11,966 nucleotides of DNA, taken from assembly GCA_025351205.1 (NCBI GenBank), contig JANXWI010000483.1, forward strand, positions 1 through 11,966. The letters are read 5' to 3'. The number at the start of each line of letters is the position of its first letter. Position 1 is the stretch's first letter. This stretch comes from Deinococcus sp. (GTDB lineage Bacteria > Deinococcota > Deinococci > Deinococcales > Deinococcaceae). This document shows, one piece after another, positions 1 through 8,169 of the stretch. The notes below the pieces were generated by a model. It worked only from the letters and a program-made list of their open reading frames with translations, was not told the DNA's origin and did not search any database. The translations under genes were made by a program, and so were the position numbers.

Positions 1-876
1 GTGATCGACCTCGTTTCCTACAAGGGTGTTCCCTACAGCGTGCCGCTCAACGTGCACCGCAGCAACGTGATGTGGTATCAACCCGCCACCCTGAAAAAGT
101 ACGGCGTGAGCGCACCGACCAGCTGGGCACAGTTTGTCACCACCTGCGCCACCCTCAAGGCCAAGGGCATGGCGACCCCCATGGTGATGGGCGAGAACTG
201 GACCCAGCAGATGATCTGGGAGTCGGTGGCCGTCGGCATGCTGGGGCCGAAGGGCTGGAACGACCTGTTCAGCGGCAAGCTGAAGTTCACTGACCCGCGC
301 GTGGTGGGCACCTTCACCACCTACGGCAAGGTGCTGGACTGCGCCAACAAGGACGCCAGCGGCCTGAGCTGGCAGCAGGCCACCGACCGCATGCTGGCCG
401 GACAGGCGGCCTTCAACATCATGGGCGACTGGGCGGCGGGCTACATGACCACCACCAAGAAGCTCAAGCCCGGCACCGATTTCGCCTGGAGCGCCAGCCC
501 CAGCACCAACGGCACCTTCATCATGCTGGCCGATTCTTTCGGTCTGCCCAAAGGCGCCAAGGACCGGACAGAGGCCCTGAACTGGTTGAAGGTTGTGGGC
601 AGCAAGGAAGGTCAGGATACCTTCAATCCGCTCAAGGGCAGCATCGCCGCCCGCACCGACAGCGACGCTAAAAAGTACAACGTATACAGTCAGAGTGCGG
701 GTAAAGACTTCCAGAGCAAGGTCATCGTGGGCAGCATGGTACACGGCGCTGCGGCCAACGAGGCGTTCAGCAGCGGCTTCGGGGCCATCAACGACGCCTT
801 CGTGAGTAGCCGCGACGCCAAGGCCGCCGCCCAGGCCGCCCAGGACCTGGCCACCAAGTCCAAGATGGGCATGTAA
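1..876 (+). CDS. Sugar ABC transporter substrate-binding protein, C-terminal part (5' truncated)
   Basis: This is the periplasmic sugar-binding component of a carbohydrate ABC importer (family 1 extracellular solute-binding proteins). It captures sugar outside the membrane and delivers it to the two permeases encoded downstream. The 291 codons in the window are in frame from the first base. The GTG at position 1 is most likely an internal valine, because the signal peptide and first lobe (about 120 residues) are missing. Family features are the hinge-like [16 protein letters not shown] stretch (residues 12-27), the WAQF helix at 42-45 and GDWAAGYM at 142-149, the usual GDW ligand-site region. 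The protein ends in a plain Ala/Lys-rich helix and a TAA stop. Its resemblance to glucose/mannose-binding proteins of Thermus and Pseudomonas (GtsA type) is from memory, so the substrate is inferred. It is followed by a hairpin and a terminator that separate it from the permease genes. Confidence 0.9.
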   Translation: MIDLVSYKGVPYSVPLNVHRSNVMWYQPATLKKYGVSAPTSWAQFVTTCATLKAKGMATPMVMGENWTQQMIWESVAVGMLGPKGWNDLFSGKLKFTDPRVVGTFTTYGKVLDCANKDASGLSWQQATDRMLAGQAAFNIMGDWAAGYMTTTKKLKPGTDFAWSASPSTNGTFIMLADSFGLPKGAKDRTEALNWLKVVGSKEGQDTFNPLKGSIAARTDSDAKKYNVYSQSAGKDFQSKVIVGSMVHGAAANEAFSSGFGAINDAFVSSRDAKAAAQAAQDLATKSKMGM

Positions 877-882
877 AAACAA

Positions 883-925
883 GGCTCCGGTTGAATTTTT
901 GAGGGTGACAGATTCAACCGGAGCC
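883..925. terminator. Long stem-loop just after the binding-protein gene
   Basis: A perfect 14-bp inverted repeat (883-896 with 912-925, GGCTCCGGTTGAAT and its complement) encloses a 15-base loop, starting 7 bases after the TAA stop. On the + strand no T-run follows the stem, so it may act as an mRNA 3' stabiliser rather than a terminator. Read on the - strand the stem is followed by TTGTTTTT, which would be a terminator in that direction. A stabilising role, as known between binding-protein and permease genes in other importers, is inferred. Confidence 0.65.
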
Positions 926-1016
926 GGAGTATGCCCAGGACGACGCGCCCGTGCGCGCAACAGTGTCGAAATGTGCATGGAAGCGTGAGAGGCAGAAGCG
1001 TACTCTGTCTGTGGTT

Positions 1017-1051
1017 CCTCCGGCAGTGCTGTCCCGACTGCCGGAGGTTTT
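1017..1051 (+). terminator. Rho-independent terminator between binding-protein and permease genes
   Basis: A perfect 11-bp GC-rich inverted repeat (1017-1027 CCTCCGGCAGT with 1037-1047) has a 9-base loop and is followed directly by TTTT. This is the classic intrinsic terminator shape on the + strand. It should end most transcripts coming from the binding-protein gene, so the permease genes need read-through or a promoter in 1052-1186. Confidence 0.75.
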
Positions 1052-1186
1052 CAATTCAGATCGGCTTGTTCGATATCAGCTTTCTCAAAACAGAGTCAGG
1101 CTTCTTAAACAGAGTCAGTCGTCCCAAAACAGAAGCTTCTTTGAGGTCACCGCAATGAGAAACGCAACAGACAGCAGGTACAGGCC
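1052..1186 (+). promoter_or_regulatory. Leader of the permease genes with three AAACAGA repeats
   Basis: This completes the 310-base gap 877-1186, which holds no convincing gene. After the terminator there are three spaced copies of AAACAGA (at 1088, 1107 and 1127, steps of 19 and 20 bases). The first two extend to AAACAGAGTCAG. The spacing is close to two helical turns, which fits a set of operator sites on one DNA face. I see no strong -35/-10 pair. The ribosome binding site of the first permease is weak (AGG at 1176-1178). A promoter and sugar-responsive repressor here are inferred from the upstream terminator. Confidence 0.35.
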
Positions 1187-2292
<1,106 letters not shown>

Positions 2293-2293
<1 letters not shown>

Positions 2294-3171
2294 TGACCAC
2301 CCTGCCTACCCCCCAGGCCGTGCAGACGCAGACGCTCAACGCGCCCGCCCGCCCACCGGTCCGGGCCAGCCGCGTCTTCATGTACCTCGGCCTGCTGGTC
2401 GCGGCGCTGTTCTTCCTGCTGCCCATCTATCTGCTGGTGGTCACGGCCTTCAAGACCCCGGAAGCCATCAACCTGGCGACCACCTGGCAGCTGCCCAGGG
2501 GCCTGAACTGGGCGAGTTTTTCCGACGCCTGGGCCAAGGTCGGCGGCAACATGGGCAACAGCCTCTTTCTGGCGGTCACGGCCACGCTGCTGAGCGCCAT
2601 GCTGGGCAGCCTGAACGGCTACGCCCTGAGCAAATGGAAGTTCCGGGGCGCGAACACGGTGTTCGCCCTGATGCTGTTCGGCATGTTCATCCCGTACCAG
2701 TCCGTTCTTATTCCGCTGTTCCAGTTCGTGAAGGCGCTGGGGCTGTACGGCAGCATCTGGGCGCTGGTGCTGGCGCACGTGGTGTACGGCATTCCCATCA
2801 CCACGCTTATTTTCCGCAACTTCTACGCCGACGTGCCCGACGCGCTGATCGAGGCCGCCACCATCGACGGGGCAGGCTTCTGGGCCATCTATGGCAGGGT
2901 CATCTTCCCGATCAGCATTCCGGGCTTCGTGGTGGTCATCATCTGGCAGTTCACGCAGGTCTGGAACGAGTTCCTGTTCGCCGCCACCCTGACCAGCACC
3001 AGGAGCCAGCCCGTGACCTACGCCCTGTCGCAGCTGGCGGGCGGGCAGGCGGTCAGCTGGAACCTGCCGATGGCCGGGGCCATTCTGGCCGCCATTCCCA
3101 CGCTGCTGGTGTATATCCTGCTGGGCCGCTACTTCGTGCGCGGGCTGCTGGCCGGAAGCGTGAAGGGCTGA
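2293..3171 (+). CDS. Sugar ABC transporter permease, MalG/GtsC-like
   Basis: Second membrane subunit of the importer (carbohydrate uptake CUT1 type). I place the start at ATG 2293, which overlaps the previous stop by one base and has a strong Shine-Dalgarno GAGGAGG at 2279-2285. The frame is open farther upstream, but that stretch lies inside the previous gene. The 292-residue product has a short cytosolic N-terminus, a first membrane helix at about 28-52, periplasmic loop, [10 protein letters not shown] (89-98) opening helix 2, and further helices up to about 262-282. The EAA loop is at about 180-210 ([17 protein letters not shown], then FPISIP), which docks the ATPase. Length and layout are typical of the MalG family. 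No ATPase gene follows; a shared MsmK/MalK-type ATPase encoded elsewhere is the likely energiser (inference). Confidence 0.93.
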
Positions 3172-3198
3172 AACAGGTTCAGCTCTGAGCGTTTCCAG

Positions 3199-3231
3199 AA
3201 AGGCCGTTTCGCATGGCGGGCGGCCTTTATT
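3199..3231 (+). terminator. Terminator after the permease genes
   Basis: An 8-bp inverted repeat AAAGGCCG/CGGCCTTT (3199-3206 with 3221-3228) encloses a 14-base loop and is followed by ATT, so the 3' arm ends in a TTTATT run. It starts 28 bases after the permease stop and probably ends the transporter transcript. Confidence 0.65.
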
Positions 3232-3255
3232 GTTAGCTGTAAGGTCCACTGACGG

Positions 3256-3302
3256 TTGCCCCGTACGTGCAGTTTTATCCTAAACTGTGGGTCATCCGAT
3301 GA
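3256..3302 (+). promoter_or_regulatory. Possible promoter/operator of the histidine kinase gene
   Basis: A TTGCCC (3256-3261) is followed by an inverted repeat CAGTTT-TATCCT-AAACTG (3270-3287). The central hexamer TATCCT and the overlapping TAAACT (3281-3286) both resemble -10 boxes; spacing from TTGCCC is 14 or 19 bases, neither ideal. A second small palindrome, TCATC-C-GATGA, lies at 3292-3302. The arrangement suggests a repressor site laid over a promoter, but this is inference from pattern alone. Confidence 0.35.
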
Positions 3303-3407
3303 TCTCACCCTCTCTGCCTCCGGCCCCTGGCGTTCCTGATGGATGCCCGGACAGCACGGATCGACGGCCCGGACCACACAGAAGGTTGAGACAGGCAGAG
3401 GAGTCTG

Positions 3408-5510
3408 ATGGCCGGAAGACAGAACAGTGAAATGACGGGCCAGCCGAGTCCGGCTTCTGACGGTTCAGGCGAATACGTGCAGTCTGAATACGGGCAGTCT
3501 GGAAGTGCGGCGTCTGAAGGCGCGGCGTCCAGGGGTACTGCCGCTGTTCCTTCCCCCAGGCGCCCCGCCCGGACGGTGCTGAGCTACGTGCTGGGCCGCC
3601 TGTTGCCCGCCTGGCTGGCGCTGGCCCTGGTGCTGGCGCTGCTGCTGACCCTGGCCGCCCTGCTGCGCTTTCAGGCCCAGACGCTGGAACGGGCCGCCAC
3701 CCAGATCAATGTGGGCGAACTGCTGCGGGCCGACGTGCTCGACATGGAAACGGGCCTGCGCGGCTACGCCCTGACCGGAGACGCCAGTTTTCTGGAACCG
3801 TACACGCGGGCGACTGGCAGGATCGATCAGCGGCTGGTGCTGTTACAGCGGGCGCTGCCCAGCGGAAGGCTGCCCAGCGGCAGCGTCTCGCCGCAGACCC
3901 ACCTCGACCAGACCACGGCCCTGATCGCGCAGTGGCGCAAGGAGTACGTCGTGCCGCTGCTCACGGCGCAGCAGCCGATGAGCGACGCAGCGCGGGCAGG
4001 AAGGCTGTCCAGAACCGGCAAGCAGCTGGTAGACCGGGTGCGCCTGGAACTCGACGCGGTCAGCCAGGTCGGTCAGCGGCAGGAAAACCAGGCGCAGGCC
4101 AGTCTTCAGCGCCTGAGTCAGGTCTGGTTTCCGCTGCTGGGGCTGCTGGCCCTGCTGGCGCTGGCGCTCAACCTGCGGGTGCTGCTGCGGCTGTCCGCTG
4201 AGATTCGCCGGGGCATGCAGGCGCTCACCGAGGCCGCAGACGTGCCGCCCTGGCTGCTCTGGCAGGAAACAGAGGCGGTCCGGGCCAGCGTGGGAGCGGT
4301 CCGGGGCGAGCTGGAAAGCGAGCGAGAAACGCTGCGCCGCACCGACCTGACACTGGGCGGGGTGCTGAACGCCATGACCGCCCAGGTGTGGCTGATCGAT
4401 GCGGCGGGCATGGTCGTCCGGGTCAACCGCGCCGCCCAGGAGGAGCTGAAGCTGGACAGTGGAGCGTTCCTGGGCCAGCCGCTGGAGGAGCTGTGGCCGG
4501 AACTGGCGGCGCACCTGGCCTCGTCTCCGGCGCTGCTGTCACACGACCAGTTGGATGCTCAGGGCGTGCGGACGCTGCCCCAGGAACTGCCCTCACAGGA
4601 ACCCCGGCAGCTCGCCACGCCCAGGGGAGCGCGCTGGTACCTGATCACCCAGGAGCTTCAGGAGGGCGGGAGATTGCTGCTGCTGACCGACGTGACCCAG
4701 CTCCAGACCTCGCACGGCGAGCTGCAAGACCTCAACCGGAGCCTGAGCCGGTCCAACACCGACCTGGAACACTACGCCTTCGTGGCCTCGCACGACCTTC
4801 AGGAGCCGCTGCGGACCATTGCCAGCTTTGCCGGGTTGCTGCTCAGCACCCAGGGCGAACGCCTGGACGAGCGCGGCCAGTTCTACGCCCGCAACGTGAT
4901 CGTGGGGGCCGAGCGCCTCAAGACGCTGATACAGGACTTGCTGAGCTTTGCCAAGGTGCGGGCCGAGGTGCTGGAATTTACCCCGGTAGACATGCGGCGC
5001 GTCACCGAAAGCGTGCTGGTGACGCTGCAAGACGAGATGCAGCGCTGCGGGGCGAGTATCACGCTGGGACCACTCCCTGCCGTGCTGGGCCGCGAGAGCC
5101 TGCTGACCCAGCTGATGTACAACCTGCTTCAGAACGCGCTCAAGTTCTGCCGCGAAGACCGCCCCATCCGGCTGAGCGTGACCGCGCGGGCAGCCGACGA
5201 ACCGGCGCTTCCCGAATTGAGCGCCGACGCGCCGAGCGGAGCTGAAGCTGGGGGTGAGCTGATTCATTTCACGGTTGAGGACAACGGCATCGGAATCGAG
5301 CCGCAGTACCACGAGCAGGTGTTCGTGATCTTCCAGCGGCTGCACGGGCGCGCGCGCTACAGCGGCAACGGACTGGGACTGGCGATCTGTCGGCGCATCA
5401 CCGAACTGCACGGCGGGCGCATCTGGCTGGAATCCGAGCCTGAGCGGGGCAGCCGCTTTCACTTCCTGCTGCCGGCTGCCGCACTGCCCGCCGGCACGGA
5501 GTCGTCGTGA
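3408..5510 (+). CDS. Membrane sensor histidine kinase, CHASE3-PAS-HisKA-HATPase
   Basis: Sensor kinase of a two-component system that autophosphorylates on histidine and passes phosphate to a response regulator, probably the one at 5833. The 700-residue protein starts with a low-complexity Ser/Gly tail (1-55), membrane helix 1 (about 65-87), an extracytoplasmic CHASE3-like domain (about 88-236, with the hallmark METGLRGYALTG at 113-124), helix 2 (about 240-260), a cytoplasmic linker, a PAS-like domain (about 315-430) and a short coiled coil. The HisKA domain has SHDLQEPLRT (461-470) with phospho-acceptor His462. The ATPase domain shows the N box (Asn572, Asn576), the G1 box VEDNGIGI (623-630) and the G2 box GNGLGLAI (653-660). 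The SHDLQEPLR type of HisKA is that of phytochrome-like kinases. A GAGGAG ribosome binding site at 3398-3403 supports the start. CHASE3 ligands are generally unknown, so the stimulus cannot be told. Confidence 0.92.
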   Translation: MAGRQNSEMTGQPSPASDGSGEYVQSEYGQSGSAASEGAASRGTAAVPSPRRPARTVLSYVLGRLLPAWLALALVLALLLTLAALLRFQAQTLERAATQINVGELLRADVLDMETGLRGYALTGDASFLEPYTRATGRIDQRLVLLQRALPSGRLPSGSVSPQTHLDQTTALIAQWRKEYVVPLLTAQQPMSDAARAGRLSRTGKQLVDRVRLELDAVSQVGQRQENQAQASLQRLSQVWFPLLGLLALLALALNLRVLLRLSAEIRRGMQALTEAADVPPWLLWQETEAVRASVGAVRGELESERETLRRTDLTLGGVLNAMTAQVWLIDAAGMVVRVNRAAQEELKLDSGAFLGQPLEELWPELAAHLASSPALLSHDQLDAQGVRTLPQELPSQEPRQLATPRGARWYLITQELQEGGRLLLLTDVTQLQTSHGELQDLNRSLSRSNTDLEHYAFVASHDLQEPLRTIASFAGLLLSTQGERLDERGQFYARNVIVGAERLKTLIQDLLSFAKVRAEVLEFTPVDMRRVTESVLVTLQDEMQRCGASITLGPLPAVLGRESLLTQLMYNLLQNALKFCREDRPIRLSVTARAADEPALPELSADAPSGAEAGGELIHFTVEDNGIGIEPQYHEQVFVIFQRLHGRARYSGNGLGLAICRRITELHGGRIWLESEPERGSRFHFLLPAAALPAGTESS

Positions 5511-5832
5511 ATCCACAGACCGCGCGACTTCACGTGAACACGGCAGCCTGGTGAGCGCGGCACCCTGACAGACACGGCACCCTCATGAATTTCTGTTCAT
5601 GAATGATGTTAATCTGGGGCGTTCAATCATTCCGGCGTGGTCTTTCTCTGCACGGCGCAGCTGTGTGTGTTTTCTGGCAGCGGCTTCCCGACCCGCACAA
5701 GCATATTGAAACCGCAGAAGCAGACCGAGCAGAACCGTACCGCACCGAATCTGACCGTGCCGAATCTGACCGTGCTAAATCAGACCGTGCCGAACTGTCC
5801 AACCACGTTCCCTTCTCTTTATTGGAATTCCC
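5511..5832 (+). promoter_or_regulatory. Non-coding interval before the response regulator, with palindrome
   Basis: This 322-base stretch has no convincing gene; the short open frames crossing it only translate the tandem repeat. At 5583-5602 there is a 7-bp inverted repeat TCATGAA-N6-TTCATGA. Because the arms are nearly palindromic, TCATGAAT also occurs as a direct repeat at a 14-base step. Just downstream lies TAATCT (5610-5615), a possible -10 box, so the palindrome sits where a -35 region or operator would be. The 15-bp tandem array follows. The regulator gene therefore may have its own promoter in addition to read-through from the kinase gene. No terminator was seen after the kinase. Confidence 0.35.
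5715..5797 (+). repeat. 15-bp tandem repeat array, about 5.5 units
   Basis: Units with the consensus CCGAATCTGACCGTG begin at 5715, 5730, 5745, 5760, 5775 and 5790. The units at 5745 and 5760 are identical; the 5775 unit differs at three positions, the two upstream units are more worn and the last is partial. GACCG/TACCG recurs exactly every 15 bases. The array ends about 35 bases before the start of the response regulator, so it lies in its leader or promoter region. Confidence 0.8.
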
Positions 5833-6294
5833 ATGACCCAGCCCAGCCTCAAATCCATCCGTATCCTGATGGCCGAAGACAACGATATGGACGTGTTTCT
5901 GGTGCGTGAGGCCTTCAAGCAGGGCCGCCTGTCTGTGCATCTGGACGTGGTCGAGAACGGTCTGGACGCGCTGGCCTACCTGCGCTGCGAGGGCGAGTAC
6001 CAGGCGGCCCAGCGCCCCGACCTGGTGATGCTCGACATCAACATGCCGCGCATGGACGGCCTGAGCACCCTGCGGACCATCCGCGCAGACCCGGCGCTGC
6101 GGGGCATTCCGGTGGTCATGCTCACCACCTCCGACGCCGAGACCGACGTGCTGAAAAGCTACGACAGCTTTGCCAACGCCTACATCGTCAAGCCGATCAG
6201 CATGGAGAGTTTTTTTGTGGTGGTCAAGACCTTCGAGGACTTCTGGTTCTCGGTGGTGCGCCTGCCCCGGACCGAACAGAGCGGCAGGAGCTGA
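5833..6294 (+). CDS. Single-domain response regulator, Rcp1/CheY-like
   Basis: A stand-alone receiver domain of 153 residues with no DNA-binding output, so it probably acts by protein contact or as a phosphorelay step. Receiver landmarks are all present: acidic pocket Glu15/Asp16 (MAEDND), phospho-acceptor Asp68 in VMLDINMPRMDG, Thr98/Thr99 (LTTS) and Lys120 in the IVKP motif. The C-terminal FEDFWFSVVRLP (135-146) and the SYDSFANAYIVKP region are the pattern of Rcp1-type regulators that partner phytochrome-like kinases, matching the SHDLQEPLR kinase encoded just upstream. The start ATG at 5833 has only a weak GGA at 5824-5826. The gene ends 42 bases before the convergent kinase-like gene; I saw no clear terminator between them. 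Confidence 0.93.
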   Translation: MTQPSLKSIRILMAEDNDMDVFLVREAFKQGRLSVHLDVVENGLDALAYLRCEGEYQAAQRPDLVMLDINMPRMDGLSTLRTIRADPALRGIPVVMLTTSDAETDVLKSYDSFANAYIVKPISMESFFVVVKTFEDFWFSVVRLPRTEQSGRS

Positions 6295-6336
6295 CCTCGG
6301 GCGGCCCTGCACCGCTGGCTACGTCTGCACCTCTGT

Positions 6337-7842
6337 CTACGTCTCCTCCTGCATGGTGCCCACCGCGCTGGCGTCGGCCTCGCCCAGCAGCTGGGTGCGC
6401 TCGGCTGGCGACAGCTCGGCCAGCACCCGCTGAAGCACCAGCCCAACGGCCCTGTCTGCCGAGTCGTCGAGGCTCAGGCCGTCGAGCAGCGGCACGCCCT
6501 GCTGGGTAGCCAGCCGTTCCAGGTAGCCCTGCATGGCCCTGATCTCGTCGAAATACTGCATGTAGCGGTTGCGGGGCCGCCGCTGGCTGCTTTCCAGGTC
6601 GCGCGACTCGAAATGGCTGCGGTGCTGCTCACCGCTGGGCAGGGTGATCAGGATGGGCACCACGATGGCCCCGGCAAAGTTGCCCGCCGGAAGGTAGCCG
6701 GGCACCAGATGCACGCCCTCCAGCACCATGCTCACGCCCTCTTCCAGACTGCGCCGCACCAGCGCGCCCAGACCCACGCTGACCTGCTGCACCTGTTCGC
6801 GGAAGCCCGCCAGCAGCTGCCGCTCGCTGGGGTGTTTCGGGCGCTCCTGCTCGGGCGGGGTCAGCGCCTCCCAGGCGTTGAAGGTGCTGGCGTGCAGGGT
6901 GGGAATCAGCTCCGGGCTGACCACGGCCCGCATCACCTCACGGATCGAGTCGGTGGACACGATGCGCGAGATGCCCAGCCGGTAGGCGATCTCCGAGGCC
7001 AGCAGGCTCTTGCCGGTGCCGCTCACCCCGCCCAGCAGAATAACAAGCGGCCTGGGCGGTTTGCGGATCACGCGCAGCAGTCGGTAGCGGGCGGCCACCT
7101 CCGGCCCGACCACACCGCGCAGCAGTTCCTCGACCATCTCGCGGATCTGGGTGCGGCTCACCACCAAGTCGTCCGAGCCGCGCAGCTGCCGCTGGGTGCT
7201 GCGGGCCACCTTGCGGGCGTAGTCGGGGTCCACGCCCGCCGCCAGCAGCGACTGTACCAGGATGCCCTTGGAAAACGGCGTGGGCAGCGTGCTCTCGTCG
7301 CTCAGCACGCCCAGCTTGCCCCGGTTCTGGCGCAGAAAACGGTAGGTCTGGCGCATCTGGTGGCCGTGCTGCTCGTCCAGAATCCGCTCAGTCAGGTCGT
7401 CGATGGCGTCTGCCGACAGCTCCTGCACGCCGCCCCGCCGCAGCCACAGGTCCACCTGGCTGGCCACCGAGTAGGCGTCGCGGGGGACCAGTCCCAGGTC
7501 TTCCAAGCTGCGGGCCAGCACCCCGCGCGAAAAGGGCAGGGCGCGTTTCTGGGTCCGCACCACGATGTCCTCGAAGGCGGCGGTCTGGCGGGCCGCCTCG
7601 GCGGCCACGTCCGGGCCGATCAGCTCGCCGCTCAGCTCCACCATCAGGGCCTTGAGTCCGGCGGTGGTGGTGTAGGTCTGGCCCAGGCTGTGCAGCTGGT
7701 CTTCCAGGCTGCGCGACACGGCGGCGGCGGCGTCCGGGGCAGCCCCGGCGTTGAGCAGCGACTCGACCACCAGCCCGCGCGAGAACGGCCAGTGCTGCTC
7801 GACGCTGCCGATGTACAGTTCACCCCTGCCGACCTGACTCAA
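6337..7842 (-). CDS. P-loop kinase of the 2-phosphoglycerate kinase type with three ATP-cone-like modules
   Basis: A 501-residue protein (from the chosen start) with three successive ATP-cone-like modules at about 9-85, 92-174 and 176-258, each opened by a PFS(R/K)G motif (PFSRGLVVESLLNAG, PFSRGVLARSLEDLG, PFSKGILVQSLLAAG). A kinase domain at about 263-478 follows, with Walker A GVSGTGKS (272-279), STDSIREVMR (296-305) and LEGVHLVPG (374-382). This is the layout of archaeal-type 2-phosphoglycerate kinase (COG2074), which makes 2,3-bisphosphoglycerate, but the substrate in bacteria is uncertain. ATP cones are nucleotide-sensing modules in ribonucleotide reductase and NrdR. The frame stays open upstream to 8043. 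I chose TTG 7842 because a strong GGGAGGA (7850-7856) lies 7 bases before it, homology begins right after it, and the upstream ATG at 7905 overlaps a -10-like TAGAAT and lacks a ribosome binding site. Confidence 0.82.
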   Translation of the reverse strand: MSQVGRGELYIGSVEQHWPFSRGLVVESLLNAGAAPDAAAAVSRSLEDQLHSLGQTYTTTAGLKALMVELSGELIGPDVAAEAARQTAAFEDIVVRTQKRALPFSRGVLARSLEDLGLVPRDAYSVASQVDLWLRRGGVQELSADAIDDLTERILDEQHGHQMRQTYRFLRQNRGKLGVLSDESTLPTPFSKGILVQSLLAAGVDPDYARKVARSTQRQLRGSDDLVVSRTQIREMVEELLRGVVGPEVAARYRLLRVIRKPPRPLVILLGGVSGTGKSLLASEIAYRLGISRIVSTDSIREVMRAVVSPELIPTLHASTFNAWEALTPPEQERPKHPSERQLLAGFREQVQQVSVGLGALVRRSLEEGVSMVLEGVHLVPGYLPAGNFAGAIVVPILITLPSGEQHRSHFESRDLESSQRRPRNRYMQYFDEIRAMQGYLERLATQQGVPLLDGLSLDDSADRAVGLVLQRVLAELSPAERTQLLGEADASAVGTMQEET

Positions 7843-7849
7843 TGCCCCG

Positions 7850-7909
7850 TCCTCCCGTTTTGCGATGCCCAGCGACCTGCACCGATACACAGCGCTGCCC
7901 GGCATTCTA
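7850..7909 (-). promoter_or_regulatory. Shine-Dalgarno and -10-like box of the ATP-cone kinase gene
   Basis: Read on the - strand, TAGAAT (7904-7909) matches the -10 consensus at five of six positions. It lies about 50 bases ahead of GGGAGGA (7850-7856), which is 7 bases from the TTG start at 7842. No good -35 box was found. The ribosome binding site is convincing; the promoter is tentative. Confidence 0.45.
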
Positions 7910-7947
7910 GAGTCCGGGGGCAGGGAACGTGTCCCACTCTGACGCCG

Positions 7948-7983
7948 CACCTTCACATGTGGGCACACCTTCACATATGGGCA
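7948..7983. repeat. Two tandem 18-bp repeats upstream of the ATP-cone kinase gene
   Basis: CACCTTCACATGTGGGCA (7948-7965) is followed with no gap by the same 18 bases with a single G-to-A change (7966-7983). Each copy contains a palindromic core, CACATGTG or CATATG. The pair lies about 40 bases upstream of the TAGAAT box of the - strand gene, a position suited to an activator or repressor. The rest of the 327-base gap 7843-8169 shows no gene or terminator that I can support. Confidence 0.7.
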
Positions 7984-8169
7984 TACCAACGTCACGCCGG
8001 TCAGCCGTGTGACCGCTTCCGGCGACTCGTCCGGCGTGCCCACACGCGAAAGTGATGACGCTGTGGCCGCGTTCCAGCGCCGAGAGCACGGTGGCGCCTG
8101 CCCACAACCTGCGTTCCGCCGAGCGCCGGGATGTTCAGCCTCAGAGGAACACGGAAAGCGGCCAGCGGG

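Noticed and set aside
5603..5836. A 77-codon frame with ESDRA repeats
   Set aside because: The repeated peptide only reflects the 15-bp tandem array; another frame gives a different repeat and no start signal supports either.
6295..6336. A terminator between the convergent regulator and ATP-cone kinase genes
   Set aside because: No stable stem with a T-run is visible on either strand, only a short direct repeat CTACGTCT.
7948..7983. CRISPR-like array
   Set aside because: There are only two copies and they are adjacent with no spacer between them.
6613..8055. A 480-codon open frame on the + strand
   Set aside because: It is antisense to the ATP-cone kinase gene, which has clear motifs; the + frame has none.
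7907..8107. A 66-codon - strand frame beginning [17 protein letters not shown]
   Set aside because: It faintly recalls a nucleotide-binding N-terminus, but the likeness stops after about 20 residues and the frame runs into the 18-bp repeats; too weak to call a gene remnant.
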